A program made the position numbers and the translations under genes. A model generated the notes under the pieces. It was not told the origin of the DNA. It did not search any database and saw nothing but the letters and a program-made list of their open reading frames with translations. From positions 1-64,000 of the forward strand of contig JASJAN010000007.1 in NCBI GenBank assembly GCA_030066985.1: a stretch of DNA of 64,000 bases. The letters run 5' to 3'. The stretch is from Desulfobacterales bacterium. GTDB taxonomy: Bacteria; Desulfobacterota; Desulfobacteria; Desulfobacterales; JAHEIW01. Numbering within the stretch: position 1 is the first letter of the stretch; the number at the start of each line of letters is the position of its first letter. This document shows positions 48,994-58,454 of the stretch, in pieces.

Positions 48994-49025
48994 TAGCTTA
49001 CAAGCAAAACATTTGTGAGGTTCAC

Positions 49026-49307
49026 ATGGAAAAACAGGTGCGTGCGCATGTGATTATATCCGGACGCGTGCAGGGCGTATTTTTCCGGGTCGAAACCCAG
49101 CGTGCTGCCGAACAATTTGGCGCCCTGGGTTGGGTTCGAAACAGACCCGACGGCACGGTTGAAGCTGTGTTCGAAGGCCAACAGCCGGATGTGGATGCTG
49201 TTCTCCAATGGTGCCAGGAAGGCCCTAATCTGGCAGTGGTTGAAAATGTAGACTTAGAGTGGCAGGATTATACCGGAGAGTTTAAACGCTTTGACATCAC
49301 CTATTAA
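49026..49307 (+). CDS. acyP: Acylphosphatase
   Basis: 93 residues, the usual size. SGRVQGVFFRVET (phosphate loop with the catalytic Arg) and GWVRNRPDGTVEAVFEG (catalytic Asn) are the two family signatures. It hydrolyses carboxyl-phosphate bonds such as acetyl phosphate, the intermediate made by the Pta/AckA enzymes encoded elsewhere in this window. The ATG at 49026 is preceded by GAGG at about 7 nt. The stop codon overlaps the first bases of repeat element J. Confidence 0.95.
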   Translation: MEKQVRAHVIISGRVQGVFFRVETQRAAEQFGALGWVRNRPDGTVEAVFEGQQPDVDAVLQWCQEGPNLAVVENVDLEWQDYTGEFKRFDITY

Positions 49308-49450
49308 AGCTGTCTTAAAAATGCATCTAACGCCCAAGGGCTGTGTTAAAAACCGATTCAAAATGCTCGAATACTAACGTGTATGCTCCACTTTTGAATC
49401 GGTTTTTTGCCTTGCCCTTGGACGTAATCTACTATTTTTAAGACAGCTTT
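49306..49450. repeat. 145-bp nested palindrome J beginning at the acyP stop codon
   Basis: AAAGCTGTCTTAAAAA (49306-49321) pairs with TTTTTAAGACAGCTTT (49435-49450), a perfect 16-bp arm. Inside, CGCCCAAGGGC (49331-49341) faces GCCCTTGGACG with one mismatch, and AAAACCGATTCAAAA (49349-49363) faces TTTTGAATCGGTTTT (49392-49406) exactly. The three helices stack into one long hairpin. It lies between acyP and the convergent HU gene. Confidence 0.85.
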
Positions 49451-49490
49451 AAGTCTTTTTAAGCGTTGTTTTCGATAAACGAATAACAAA

Positions 49491-49515
49491 TAACCAATAA
49501 CGAATAACTCCTGCT
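49491..49515. repeat. Dispersed 25-mer K, second copy
   Basis: TAACCAATAACGAATAAC followed by TCCTGCT, one base different from 42378-42402. It sits between element J and the HU terminator. Confidence 0.6.
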
Positions 49516-49545
49516 GGGCTTTAGCGCCAGCGGGTTTAGAAACAG

Positions 49546-49586
49546 AACGGGCGATTTATTACAACAATAAATCACCCGTTGTTTTT
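49546..49586 (-). terminator. Hairpin terminator of the HU gene
   Basis: AACGGGCGATTTATT (49546-49560) faces AATAAATCACCCGTT (49566-49580). In the minus-strand RNA the only imperfection is a G-U pair, whereas the plus-strand RNA has an A-C mismatch, which favours use by the HU gene (minus strand, ending at 49600). A T-run on the plus side (49582-49586) would also support plus-strand termination. Confidence 0.7.
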
Positions 49587-49599
49587 AGAATGAAAATGC

Positions 49600-49872
49600 T
49601 TAAACGGCGTCTCTGAGTTTTTTGCCGGGTCGAAATTTGACGACGTTGGTGGCCTTAATTTTAATCGGCGCGCCGGTTTGCGGATTGCGTCCCTTACGGG
49701 CTTTACGGCGGACTTTCTGAAAAGTGCCGAAACCGACCAGGGTCACTTTGCCGTTCTTCTTCTTCAGTGCTTTGGTTACACCGTCCATAAACGAGTTAAG
49801 CGCGGCTGCTGCTGCAACCTTTGAAATTTTTGCATCTTTAGCCGCTTTTTCTACAAGTTCTGCCTTTGTCAT
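49600..49872 (-). CDS. Histone-like DNA-binding protein HU
   Basis: 90 residues: MTKAELVEKAAKDAKISKVA at the start, VTLVGFGTFQKVRRKARKGR and NPQTGAPIKIKATNVVKFRPG, giving a clear HU monomer. It compacts and bends DNA without sequence preference. AGGGGG precedes the ATG. It differs from the IHF-alpha-like protein at 18802, whose core reads VLISGFGKFCVK. Confidence 0.95.
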   Translation of the reverse strand: MTKAELVEKAAKDAKISKVAAAAALNSFMDGVTKALKKKNGKVTLVGFGTFQKVRRKARKGRNPQTGAPIKIKATNVVKFRPGKKLRDAV

Positions 49873-50118
49873 AATGCTTTACCCCCTTCTAGTTTTGTTG
49901 ATCTTAGGTTATGATTAATACGAACCGATCGCCTATTTGCCTGTTTCCATATAGAAAGATAAAATCGATGTCAACAGAAATCGACTTTTTACAATACTTT
50001 TTTTGAAAGAATCCCCGCTGAACGGCTGCATAACCGCATTTACAGGAAAATAAAATTCAAAATTCTGGTTTTTTGGCCGCACTTGCCAGGCGATCTTTTT
50101 GCTTCCGATGAAACAACT

Positions 50119-51126
50119 TTAGATCAGGGCATCGACAAATTTAGCAGCATCAAATTCCTGCAAATCATTCACCTGCTCACCGATGCCGATATATTTTAAA
50201 GGTATTTTCAGGGTATTACATATGCTGATGACAATGCCACCCTTGGCCGTGCCGTCAAGCTTGGTCAGTGCCAAACCCGTAACGCCAAGGGCGTCATTAA
50301 ATAATTCGGCCTGTGATATCGCATTTTGACCGGTGGTGGCATCTAAAACCAGCAACACTTCATGGGGCGCATCCGGGATGGTTTTTGATATCGCCCTTTT
50401 TATTTTTTTTAATTCTTCCATTAAATTGACTTTGGTATGCAATCGACCGGCTGTGTCAATCAGAACCAGATCGGCACCACGGGCCTTTGCCGCCTCGACA
50501 GCATCAAATGCAACCGCTGCCGGATCAGCCATTTCTTTATGCTTGACAATATCCGCCTTGGCGCGATCAGCCCAGATGATGAGTTGATCGATTGCCGCCG
50601 CTCTGAAGGTGTCCGCTGCGCCAATCAGTACCTTTTTTCCAGCGCGGTTCGCGTGGGCCGCCAGTTTTCCAATTGTGGTGGTTTTCCCGGTCCCATTTAC
50701 ACCCACCACCATGATGACTTGGGGCTGCGCCGAAGGCTTTTTGTTGTCGGGTGCCTGGGGTGCAAGAATTGAAAAAATTTCAGTCTTGAGCAAGGTTTTA
50801 ATTTCAGCTGTATCGGATATTTTTGACGCCGCGATCTTTTCCACGAGCGTCAGCGCTGTTTGAACCCCGATATCTGATGTAATTAACAATTCCTCAAGCT
50901 CTTCCAATAGATCGTCATCGATCTTTTGTTTCTGCGAAAAAATTCTATCAAAACCACCGGAGAACGTCTTGCGCGTCTTCGATAGTCGCTGCTTTAAGCG
51001 CTGAAAATAACCAACCGAAGGCTCGTCTTCGGTTTGCAGATCTTGGTCCTCAGGCCCACTTTCAGATGGCTGCGGGGGAGCATTTTCGCTATCGGTTGTA
51101 TTTTTCTTGGATTTACCAAAAATCAT
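50119..51126 (-). CDS. ftsY: Signal recognition particle receptor FtsY
   Basis: 335 residues: a short acidic A domain at 1-35, an N-domain four-helix bundle, and the SRP GTPase with G1 GVNGTGKTT near 140, ADTFRAAAIDQL, DTAGR and TKLDGTAKGG. It docks the signal-recognition particle at the membrane with Ffh. It lies downstream of smc on the same strand, an order found in several proteobacteria. Repeat L separates them. Confidence 0.97.
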   Translation of the reverse strand: MIFGKSKKNTTDSENAPPQPSESGPEDQDLQTEDEPSVGYFQRLKQRLSKTRKTFSGGFDRIFSQKQKIDDDLLEELEELLITSDIGVQTALTLVEKIAASKISDTAEIKTLLKTEIFSILAPQAPDNKKPSAQPQVIMVVGVNGTGKTTTIGKLAAHANRAGKKVLIGAADTFRAAAIDQLIIWADRAKADIVKHKEMADPAAVAFDAVEAAKARGADLVLIDTAGRLHTKVNLMEELKKIKRAISKTIPDAPHEVLLVLDATTGQNAISQAELFNDALGVTGLALTKLDGTAKGGIVISICNTLKIPLKYIGIGEQVNDLQEFDAAKFVDALI

Positions 51127-51159
51127 TCCTGATCCTTGTAATCAACTTTTGTCACTCAG

Positions 51160-51246
51160 CACGAAGAACACGAAGATGCACGAAGTTGAACTTAAGATCA
51201 TAGAGAATACTTGTTTTGTAACCTTCGTGATCTTCGTGGTTAAGTT
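51160..51246. repeat. Palindromic element L (CACGAAGA words)
   Basis: CACGAAGAT (51169-51177) pairs exactly with ATCTTCGTG (51230-51238). CACGAAG occurs three times in the left arm and CTTCGTG twice in the right. It lies between smc and ftsY, both transcribed leftwards. Confidence 0.65.
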
Positions 51247-51324
51247 AAATGTTGTTTTGAAAGTTTGAGCGGCTCAATTTTTGTTGTGTTTGATTTCAAA
51301 GAAAGCTGATGTCAGCCTCTGAGC

Positions 51325-54300
51325 TTAGTTGGCAGATTGCGCGGCCTCAAAATTAACGGAGACAATCTTTGATATGCCTTTTTCTTCCATGGTGATGCCG
51401 AATAACGTATCGGCAAATTCCATACTGTGCTTATTATGCGTAATCATAACAATCTGAGATTTTTCTCCGATAACCTTGAGCAAATCATTAAACCGGTAGA
51501 CATTGGCGTCATCCAACGGGGCATCAATTTCATCCAGGAGACAGAAGGCCGTCGGTTTAATCATAAAGATCGAAAATATAAACGCGATAGCGGCCATAGC
51601 CTTTTCACCGCCGGAAAGTAAACTCAAGCGGGTTAGCTTTTTGCCGGGTGGATGGATCATCAACTCGACCCCGGTTTCTAATGGCAAATGGGGTTCTTTC
51701 AGGATAAGTTTGGCCAGACCGCCGCCAAATAGCTTGGGAAAGATCTCTTTCAATTTCTCATTGATGAGAGCAAAGGTCTCCAGGAATCGTTTTTGGGTGA
51801 TATGGTTAATTTTTTTGATGACCTTGTGCAGATCTTCAATGGCGCGCTCGAGGTCATCTCGTTGTTCTTTAAGAAAATCATAACGATCTTTCAGCTGTTC
51901 ATATTCCCGAATAGCGCCTAAGTTAACATCGATGATTCTATCTATTTTATTTTGAACAGTTGCCAGTTCCGTTTCCATTTGTTCGATGGTTTTTCCCTCG
52001 GTCAGGTCAAGCGCATCTGAATTCTGTTTGAAATCAGCTCTAATCGTCGCAAAGGCAGCCCGGTATTTTTCCTCCAGACGGCTGGCCACATTTTCTTTTT
52101 TAATTTTGCGCTCGGATTGCTCCAATTCCAACAGCCTGACTTTTTCCAGCACCTGCTCTCGTTCACTTTTGATTTGTGATATTTTCGTGTCACTTTCTTG
52201 AAGCTCTTGATCGATAACGCGGTAATGTGCCTCATTGCTCTTCAGCGACTGATCGAGCGATTCCATGTTCTTATACATTCCAGAGAGCTTTTGATCATAG
52301 TCGGCGATTTGTTGTTTGGCGTTTTCTTTCTTTTGCTGTTTGGTACCAATTTCCTGAGCAAGCTGTTCAAGCCTGTTCAGGCTGTCATTATGAAACTCGT
52401 TTAATCGCCGTGAGCTGTTGTTTGCATTCTCTAATTTGGCATTCAACGCCGTCAGCTGCAATTGCAGATCGACAACCTTTTGCTGATACTGTTCCAAATC
52501 AGACGAGACCGTGTCAATGGAAGATGAAATCTGGGAAACCGTCTGCTGGGCCGCCTGTACCTCAGCGGACAAGTCGGCCAGGGCCGAATTATATTTGGTC
52601 ATTTCAACATCGATATCGTTGGCTTCACCCTGCAACTGCTCTTTTTCCAACCTGACGATTTCAAGATGACGCTCGGCATTTTTGAGTTCTTCCGAAGCCC
52701 GCACCAGTTCTTTTTCGGCCTCGATTTCGGTTTTGACGGCGTTATTTTTTTGCTCGCTTAATTGTTGTAGTTGAATTTCAAGCTGCCGTGCCTCCGACTC
52801 CAATTGGTTTTGCTCTGAGCGGGCTTTCTCCAATTTTTGGTCGAGTTTGATGGCCTGGCCACTCAGGGTTTTGAGCTCCTGCTTTTTGGCCAGAATGCCG
52901 TTTAGTTTATCTTTGCTGCCGCCTACCAGAAAACCCTGCGGCGAGATGACGTCACCGTTTTTGGTGACAATGGTCTTCAGGGTGCCGTTGCGATTGTACA
53001 TCTGGATGGCTTCAGTCATGTCATCTGTAAAGACAACATGGCCCAGCAGAGCCCTGACAATAGGCTCATAGCCGGGCTTTATAGTAATCTGGTCCAACAG
53101 CAGTGAGCCGGAAACGGGTGCATCCGTTTGCAGGCTGTTGACTGTTTTCACGGTGGACAGCGGGATGAATCCGCTGCGGCCGGCTTGTCGGGTCTGCAAA
53201 TAATCGATGGCCTCCAGGCCCGCATCCTGGTCTTTAACAATAATGTACTGGAGTGCATCACCCAGGACCGCTTCCACAGCGGCTTCAAAGCTCGGTTTGG
53301 CTTCGATGATATCCGCCATAAGCCCAACGATCTTTTGGGTAACATTGGAGCCGACGGCGGGTTCATCATCGCCGCGGGGCTTCATGATCGCTTTGACACC
53401 GTCGCGGTACCACTCAAAATCATCGGCCATTTTCTTGAGGGTGTTTAAATTTGACTTGACGGTGTTGCGCTCCAGTTCAAGCGTCTGGGTCGTTTTGACC
53501 TGTTCGCTCAGAGCGCTGTTTTTTTGCGTCAATTGCTTGCCGGTTGAGGCGATTTGTGCTTCTAGGTCATGGATTTTGTCTTTTATATCTGCCAGCCGTT
53601 CGCGGGCGTTTTCTTCCTGCTTGCGAACCCCTTGGATTTGCTTGCGGGCTTGGGTTTCATCTTCATCAACCCGGGCCAGGCGTTTTTGCAAGCTTTCTTT
53701 ATTATTGATGGTGGTTTGATAGATGTTTTTGTATTGGGCTTCTCGGGCAATAAGGTCCATTAAGCTGGATTTTTGGGCTTCTTCATCTTGATTGAGCGCT
53801 TCCAACTTTTCTGCGATGGATTCACTGGCAGATTTTTCGGCATTGATCTGGCTTTTTTTAGCAGTGATTTCTTCATTGACTTGATCTGTTTCTTTTTTGA
53901 CCTGTTCAATTTCAGCCAGCATTTCCTGATTTTTTTCTTCCAGATCGGCGCGCACTTTTGACAGCTCCTCGGATTCTTCGGCAAGTCTTTTCACTTCGTT
54001 GCGTAAGTGAACGCGGTCATTTTCAGTGCGGTCGATATGACGCTGGGTTTCGTACTGATTCGATTTTTGTTCGGATATCTCCTGATTTTTTTGCCAGCGT
54101 TTGAGCTTAATTTCTTCAACCGAGGCATCCAGCTTTTTAAGTTCGGTGGTATGGCTGATGTCCAAATCCTGCAGTTCATTAAGTAAGGTGTCGGTTTCCT
54201 GGATCTGGCGGGCATAATCCTCAAAATAGTGCAGGGCGAGAAATGTTTCAAAAGCCTTAATTTGGATGCGGTAACTGTTATAAATCTCGGCTTTGCGGGC

Positions 54301-54933
54301 CTGACGTTTCAGACTCGCCATTAGGCGTTTTATTTCCAGGATAATATCGGTAACGCGCAACAGATTGTTTTTGGTAACATCGATTTTGCGCAGGGCTTCG
54401 TTCTTGCGGTTTTTGTAACGGGTAACGCCGGCAGCCTCTTCGATGAAATAGCGAAGTTCTTCCGGGCTGGCATCGGTAATGGCGCCGATTCGGCCCTGCT
54501 GTATGATCGCATAAGATTTTGATCCCAGTCCGCTGCCCCAGAAGACATTGTGAATATCTTTTAGGCGGCACGGTTGTTTGTTCAGAAAATAAGCACTCTC
54601 CCCGGAGCGATAAATGCGACGGGTCAGGTTGATCTCCGTAAAATCTTTTAGCTCTTCAGGGCTGTCCCCGTTGTCATTTGCCAGGGTCAAGGAGACTTCA
54701 GCCATATTTAACGGCGGCTTGCCGTTGGCCCCCGAAAAGATGACATCTTCCATTTTTTTGCCCCGCAGCTGTTTGACGCTTTGCTCTCCCATGACCCATC
54801 TGAGCGCGTCAATAATGTTGCTTTTGCCGCAACCGTTGGGGCCGACCACCGCGGAGACGCCCTGCGGAAAAGAGATTCCCGCTTTATCGTAAAAGGATTT
54901 GAATCCCGTAATTTCAAGCTTTTTTAATTTCAT
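51325..54933 (-). CDS. smc: Chromosome segregation ATPase SMC
   Basis: 1202 residues. Walker A GPNGCGKSN at about 32-40, a long coiled coil, the hinge at about 520-640, a second coiled coil and the C-terminal ABC head with LSGGEKAMAAIAFIF near 1105 and LLDEIDAPLDDANVYRF (Walker B/D loop). It organises and separates chromosomes with ScpAB; those genes are not in the window. ATG 54933 begins MKLKKLEITGFKSFYDKAGI, as expected. Confidence 0.97.
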   Translation of the reverse strand: MKLKKLEITGFKSFYDKAGISFPQGVSAVVGPNGCGKSNIIDALRWVMGEQSVKQLRGKKMEDVIFSGANGKPPLNMAEVSLTLANDNGDSPEELKDFTEINLTRRIYRSGESAYFLNKQPCRLKDIHNVFWGSGLGSKSYAIIQQGRIGAITDASPEELRYFIEEAAGVTRYKNRKNEALRKIDVTKNNLLRVTDIILEIKRLMASLKRQARKAEIYNSYRIQIKAFETFLALHYFEDYARQIQETDTLLNELQDLDISHTTELKKLDASVEEIKLKRWQKNQEISEQKSNQYETQRHIDRTENDRVHLRNEVKRLAEESEELSKVRADLEEKNQEMLAEIEQVKKETDQVNEEITAKKSQINAEKSASESIAEKLEALNQDEEAQKSSLMDLIAREAQYKNIYQTTINNKESLQKRLARVDEDETQARKQIQGVRKQEENARERLADIKDKIHDLEAQIASTGKQLTQKNSALSEQVKTTQTLELERNTVKSNLNTLKKMADDFEWYRDGVKAIMKPRGDDEPAVGSNVTQKIVGLMADIIEAKPSFEAAVEAVLGDALQYIIVKDQDAGLEAIDYLQTRQAGRSGFIPLSTVKTVNSLQTDAPVSGSLLLDQITIKPGYEPIVRALLGHVVFTDDMTEAIQMYNRNGTLKTIVTKNGDVISPQGFLVGGSKDKLNGILAKKQELKTLSGQAIKLDQKLEKARSEQNQLESEARQLEIQLQQLSEQKNNAVKTEIEAEKELVRASEELKNAERHLEIVRLEKEQLQGEANDIDVEMTKYNSALADLSAEVQAAQQTVSQISSSIDTVSSDLEQYQQKVVDLQLQLTALNAKLENANNSSRRLNEFHNDSLNRLEQLAQEIGTKQQKKENAKQQIADYDQKLSGMYKNMESLDQSLKSNEAHYRVIDQELQESDTKISQIKSEREQVLEKVRLLELEQSERKIKKENVASRLEEKYRAAFATIRADFKQNSDALDLTEGKTIEQMETELATVQNKIDRIIDVNLGAIREYEQLKDRYDFLKEQRDDLERAIEDLHKVIKKINHITQKRFLETFALINEKLKEIFPKLFGGGLAKLILKEPHLPLETGVELMIHPPGKKLTRLSLLSGGEKAMAAIAFIFSIFMIKPTAFCLLDEIDAPLDDANVYRFNDLLKVIGEKSQIVMITHNKHSMEFADTLFGITMEEKGISKIVSVNFEAAQSAN

Positions 54934-55319
54934 ATATCCAAGATCTCCTCAGATCGTTTCGCCAAATATGCAACTGTTTTCCGCTGTAATGTCTATTTGA
55001 TCACAGGCGGTCGCCTGTCATTTAAATGCTGCGCCTTTTGCAGATGTTGTCATTGCCCAAAAAAGGTAAAAAAAAGGCCGCAAATTTGCCGGCCAATTTT
55101 TTTCAGGCAAATTTTGGCTTACAAAAAGATGGAAAGACGGTTTTGATTTTCACTGCCAAATCATATCAGGATACAAAACGCTTGTAAAGAAAAAACACAA
55201 GTTAAGGTATAATTTTAGTGGTTTGGGTACAAGATGTGGTGTGTCAGCATAGGGCAAGGAGCATAGGGCATAGCGTTTTCATTCTACATTTTTTGCGCTT
55301 TGCGCTCTGCCCTTTGCAT
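54934..55319. other. 386-bp gap upstream of smc
   Basis: This holds the smc promoter and repeat element M (55248-55316). Nothing else is recognised, and no coding frame is present. Confidence 0.4.
55248..55316. repeat. Element M (GCATAGGGCA words)
   Basis: The left arm repeats GCATAGGGCA (55248, 55261) with a variant GCATAGCG. The right arm repeats GCGCTTTGCGCTCTGCCCTTTGC, an imperfect complement. It ends next to the glnQ-type stop codon. Confidence 0.4.
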
Positions 55320-56051
55320 TTATAAAATCTGGCTTAAAAATAATTTGGTGCGCTCGTGGGTGGGGTTTTTGAAAAAGTGCTCAGGGGTGCCGATTTCGAC
55401 AATCGCACCTTCATCCATAAAGATCACGCTATCGGCCACCTCGCGGGCAAATCCCATTTCATGGGTCACACACACCATGGTCATGCCCTCTTTGGCCAGG
55501 GTTTTCATCACATCCAGCACTTCACCGATCATCTCCGGATCCAGGGCCGAGGTCGGTTCGTCAAACAGCATGACTTTGGGGTCCATGGCCAGCGCACGCG
55601 CAATGGCCACCCGCTGCTGCTGGCCGCCGGACAAATTGTCCGGAAAAGCGCCGGACTTGTCATGGATCCCGACCTTTTTGAGCAGAAAATCGGCTTTTTC
55701 TTTGGCTTCGGCTTTAGAACGCTTGCGGACCACTTTCTGGGCCAAGGCGATATTGTCAAACACCGATTTGTGCGGGAAAAGGTTAAAGGATTGGAATACC
55801 ATGCCCACTTCGGCCCGCAGCTTGTTGATGTTTGTCTTGGGATCCAGCACGTCGATGCCGTCGATAAAAATGTGGCCGGAGTCGGCCTTTTCCAGGCGAT
55901 TGAGGCATCTGAGAAGCGTGCTTTTGCCGGAGCCGGACGGCCCGCAGACCACCACCACCTCCCCGGCCTCGATTTTGGTCGACACATCCACCAGCGCTTT
56001 GACCTCATGGGGCACATGAAAGGTTTTATTGACATGTTGGACTTCAATCAC
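55320..56051 (-). CDS. Polar amino-acid ABC transporter ATPase (GlnQ-like)
   Basis: 243 residues: Walker [10 protein letters not shown] near 38, the Q loop, [17 protein letters not shown] signature and [18 protein letters not shown] (Walker B/D loop). It powers import of a polar amino acid. It overlaps the permease gene by 4 bp and is the last gene of the three-gene minus-strand unit that starts at 58058. Confidence 0.95.
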   Translation of the reverse strand: MIEVQHVNKTFHVPHEVKALVDVSTKIEAGEVVVVCGPSGSGKSTLLRCLNRLEKADSGHIFIDGIDVLDPKTNINKLRAEVGMVFQSFNLFPHKSVFDNIALAQKVVRKRSKAEAKEKADFLLKKVGIHDKSGAFPDNLSGGQQQRVAIARALAMDPKVMLFDEPTSALDPEMIGEVLDVMKTLAKEGMTMVCVTHEMGFAREVADSVIFMDEGAIVEIGTPEHFFKNPTHERTKLFLSQIL

Positions 56052-57058
56052 GAGATGGCCATCCTTCTTTCAAGATGCTGAACAAGCATTGACAGGGTAA
56101 ATGTTAAGACCAGATACAATACAGCGCAAAGCATAAAGACTTCAAATGGCTGCAGACTGGCTGTCACGGCCTCACGGGAGGCCTTGGTCAATTCGCGAAT
56201 CGCAATGATTCCCAGCAGCGAAGAATCCTTAATGAGACTGATAAACTGGCCTGCCAGGGGCGGTAGAATTCTACGCAGGGCCTGGGGCATAATGATATAG
56301 CGCATGGCCTGGCCATAACTCATGCCCACCGAGCGCGCTGCTTCCATCTGACCGCGATGAATGGATTGGATACCGGCGCGCACAATCTCGGTGACATAGG
56401 CCCCCGCAAAACAGGCCAAAGACGCCACCCCGTACCACCAGGCTGGAATATGGCCCACCCCATAGGCCATCAGCAGTTCATTGATGACGGTGCCAAGGAT
56501 AAAATACCAGATCAGGATCTGCACCAGCAAGGGCGAGCCACGGATGATTTCCACGTAGACCATTGTCGTCCACTTGAGCGCCGGGTTGCCGGAAATACGG
56601 GTCAGACCGCCGATGATTCCGATAATGACCCCGAAAATGGTTGCCAGGACACTGATCTTGAGCGTAATCCAGAGACCCACGATCAGAAGACCGGGCTTCC
56701 ATTGGGTGTAGGATGCCAGCGTATCGCCGATGGAGATAATCTCACCTTCATCGACGTTAACCCCGGCGGCCGGGGCTTCAACTGATATTGACTCCCCCAC
56801 ACCCTTGACCGTAATGATGGCCGTGTCGCCTTCTTTGGTAATAGAGGCCACCTCACCATCGATCTCCGAGGTAATGTCGATCGTATCCTTGTAGGCAAAA
56901 TAAACGGGAACGCGGTTCCAGCGCCAAACATATTCGATTTTCTGGGTGGCATAGTAAAACAGACCGATAACAACCACGGTAAAAACACAGAAGACGCCCA
57001 CCCAGATGTAATAGGATTGCGGCCGTGCAGCGCTTCGCTGATTATTTGATGGTTTCAT
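56048..57058 (-). CDS. Polar amino-acid ABC transporter permease
   Basis: 336 residues. A first membrane segment at about 18-37 is followed by roughly 80 mostly polar residues (about 40-120, [20 protein letters not shown] region), then the HisM/GlnP-type permease core with the EAA-like loop [20 protein letters not shown] and [13 protein letters not shown]. The insert after TM1 is not usual in GlnP-type permeases and should lie outside the membrane. The ATPase gene follows with a 4-bp overlap. Confidence 0.9.
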   Translation of the reverse strand: MKPSNNQRSAARPQSYYIWVGVFCVFTVVVIGLFYYATQKIEYVWRWNRVPVYFAYKDTIDITSEIDGEVASITKEGDTAIITVKGVGESISVEAPAAGVNVDEGEIISIGDTLASYTQWKPGLLIVGLWITLKISVLATIFGVIIGIIGGLTRISGNPALKWTTMVYVEIIRGSPLLVQILIWYFILGTVINELLMAYGVGHIPAWWYGVASLACFAGAYVTEIVRAGIQSIHRGQMEAARSVGMSYGQAMRYIIMPQALRRILPPLAGQFISLIKDSSLLGIIAIRELTKASREAVTASLQPFEVFMLCAVLYLVLTFTLSMLVQHLERRMAIS

Positions 57059-57149
57059 GGTATGTATGTGTGGTTTAATGGGTTATCGATGAAGACCTGC
57101 CCGATCGAAACCGAGCGCATCTGAAGCGCTCTATTTTAAGGGCCCACAT

Positions 57150-57191
57150 GTAAAAAGGCCGGCCAGCTCCTCTAAGGAAACGGCCGGCCTT
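57150..57191 (-). terminator. Terminator between the binding-protein and permease genes
   Basis: AAGGCCGGCC (57155-57164) pairs exactly with GGCCGGCCTT (57182-57191). In minus-strand RNA the stem is followed by TTTTTACATG, placing a terminator after the binding-protein gene and before the permease. Partial read-through would give much more binding protein than membrane components. Confidence 0.85.
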
Positions 57192-57230
57192 CGCATTCAA
57201 CCAGCAGTCAGACGGTTCGATTCAGGTGAC

Positions 57231-58058
57231 TTATTCCAGCTCTTTTTTCCAGTCTGATCCGATAATCCACTTCTGATAGAGCCTGTCATAGAAGCCGTCG
57301 CCTTTGGTCTGGCGTAAGAAGTTATTCAGCCAGTTGAGAAAATCCGGGTCCCCTTTGTTGATGGCCCAGGCCAGCGGCTCATAGGTAAACGGTTCATCTA
57401 AAAAGACCGTCTTGCCCTTGCCCTGGCTGCCGTATAAAAAGCCGCAAAACGGCAGATCATACACGAGGGCGTCGGCCTTGCCGTTGATCACTTCAAGACC
57501 GGCTTCGGCTTCGGATTGAAATGATTTATAAGTGGCTTTGGGCATGTATTTTTTAATGGCCTGCTCGCCGGTGGTTCCCAGGCGGGAGGTCAGGATATAC
57601 TTGGGATCGTTAAGGTCTTTGTAAGACTTGACTTTGCCGGCATGTTTTTTATTCAACAAGATGGACTGGCCGACAACGATGTAGGGATCGGCAAAATTAA
57701 TCTTCAGATTTCTTTCCTGGGTGATGGTCATGCCGCCCATAATAATATCAAATTTGTCGGTCATCAGGGCCGGGATGATACCGTCCCATTCGGTATTGAC
57801 CGGCACGAACTTAACGCCCATTTCTTTGGCCATACGGCGGGCAAAATCCATATCGAAACCGATAAAATTACCCTTTTTATCGGTCATTTCAAACGGAACA
57901 TAGCCGGATTCAAAACCAACGCGAAGTTCACCTCTTTTGAGGATTTTTTCAATCGTCGATTTTTTGGCCAGCTCGATGTCAGCGCTAAACGCCGCTGTAC
58001 TGAAAATAAACCCGGCGGCGAATAGGGCCACCAAACTATAAACCAATACTTTTTTCAT
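57231..58058 (-). CDS. Polar amino-acid ABC transporter periplasmic binding protein
   Basis: 275 residues: signal peptide ending at AAFSA, then a family 3 solute-binding fold (GELRVGFESGYVPFEMTDKK, GFDMDFARRMAKEMGVKFVP, IMGGMTITQERNLKINFADP). It captures a polar amino acid in the periplasm for the permease and ATPase encoded next. The ligand is undetermined. AGGAGG precedes ATG 58058. It is the first gene of the unit. Confidence 0.94.
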   Translation of the reverse strand: MKKVLVYSLVALFAAGFIFSTAAFSADIELAKKSTIEKILKRGELRVGFESGYVPFEMTDKKGNFIGFDMDFARRMAKEMGVKFVPVNTEWDGIIPALMTDKFDIIMGGMTITQERNLKINFADPYIVVGQSILLNKKHAGKVKSYKDLNDPKYILTSRLGTTGEQAIKKYMPKATYKSFQSEAEAGLEVINGKADALVYDLPFCGFLYGSQGKGKTVFLDEPFTYEPLAWAINKGDPDFLNWLNNFLRQTKGDGFYDRLYQKWIIGSDWKKELE

Positions 58059-58454
58059 GCCAAACCTCCTCTTTATTGGGTTAAGATTTACTTTCAGGGG
58101 CTCACGCGTTGCAGATGATGCCCCATTAAGTAGCTTTGATGTTTGTTTTTGCTTTCGGATGTGTTGGCCTAGTCAACATAGGATGCTGAACTATAAACGA
58201 TGCTTACTTATCACAATCCATATAAATGGCAAGTCGTTTTTTATAATTGGGTTCTGTTTATCACAGCCCTTCAACCATTAAACGAGATTCAAATCGCCCG
58301 TGGCAGTAGTGATCTGAACCGGGTGGGCCAATTCATAAAAAAAGGTTCGTTTTTACAAATAATATTGACACCCTATGATGAGGTTGGATAAAACCGACGG
58401 TAACCATTGTCTGAGTGTATCAAATGCTAGGAATCTATTGTTGCGGAGATGTTC
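58059..58454. other. 396-bp divergent promoter region
   Basis: This lies between the ABC-importer gene and the PPi-phosphofructokinase gene, which are divergent, so it carries both promoters. I see no clear operator or riboswitch. Confidence 0.4.
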
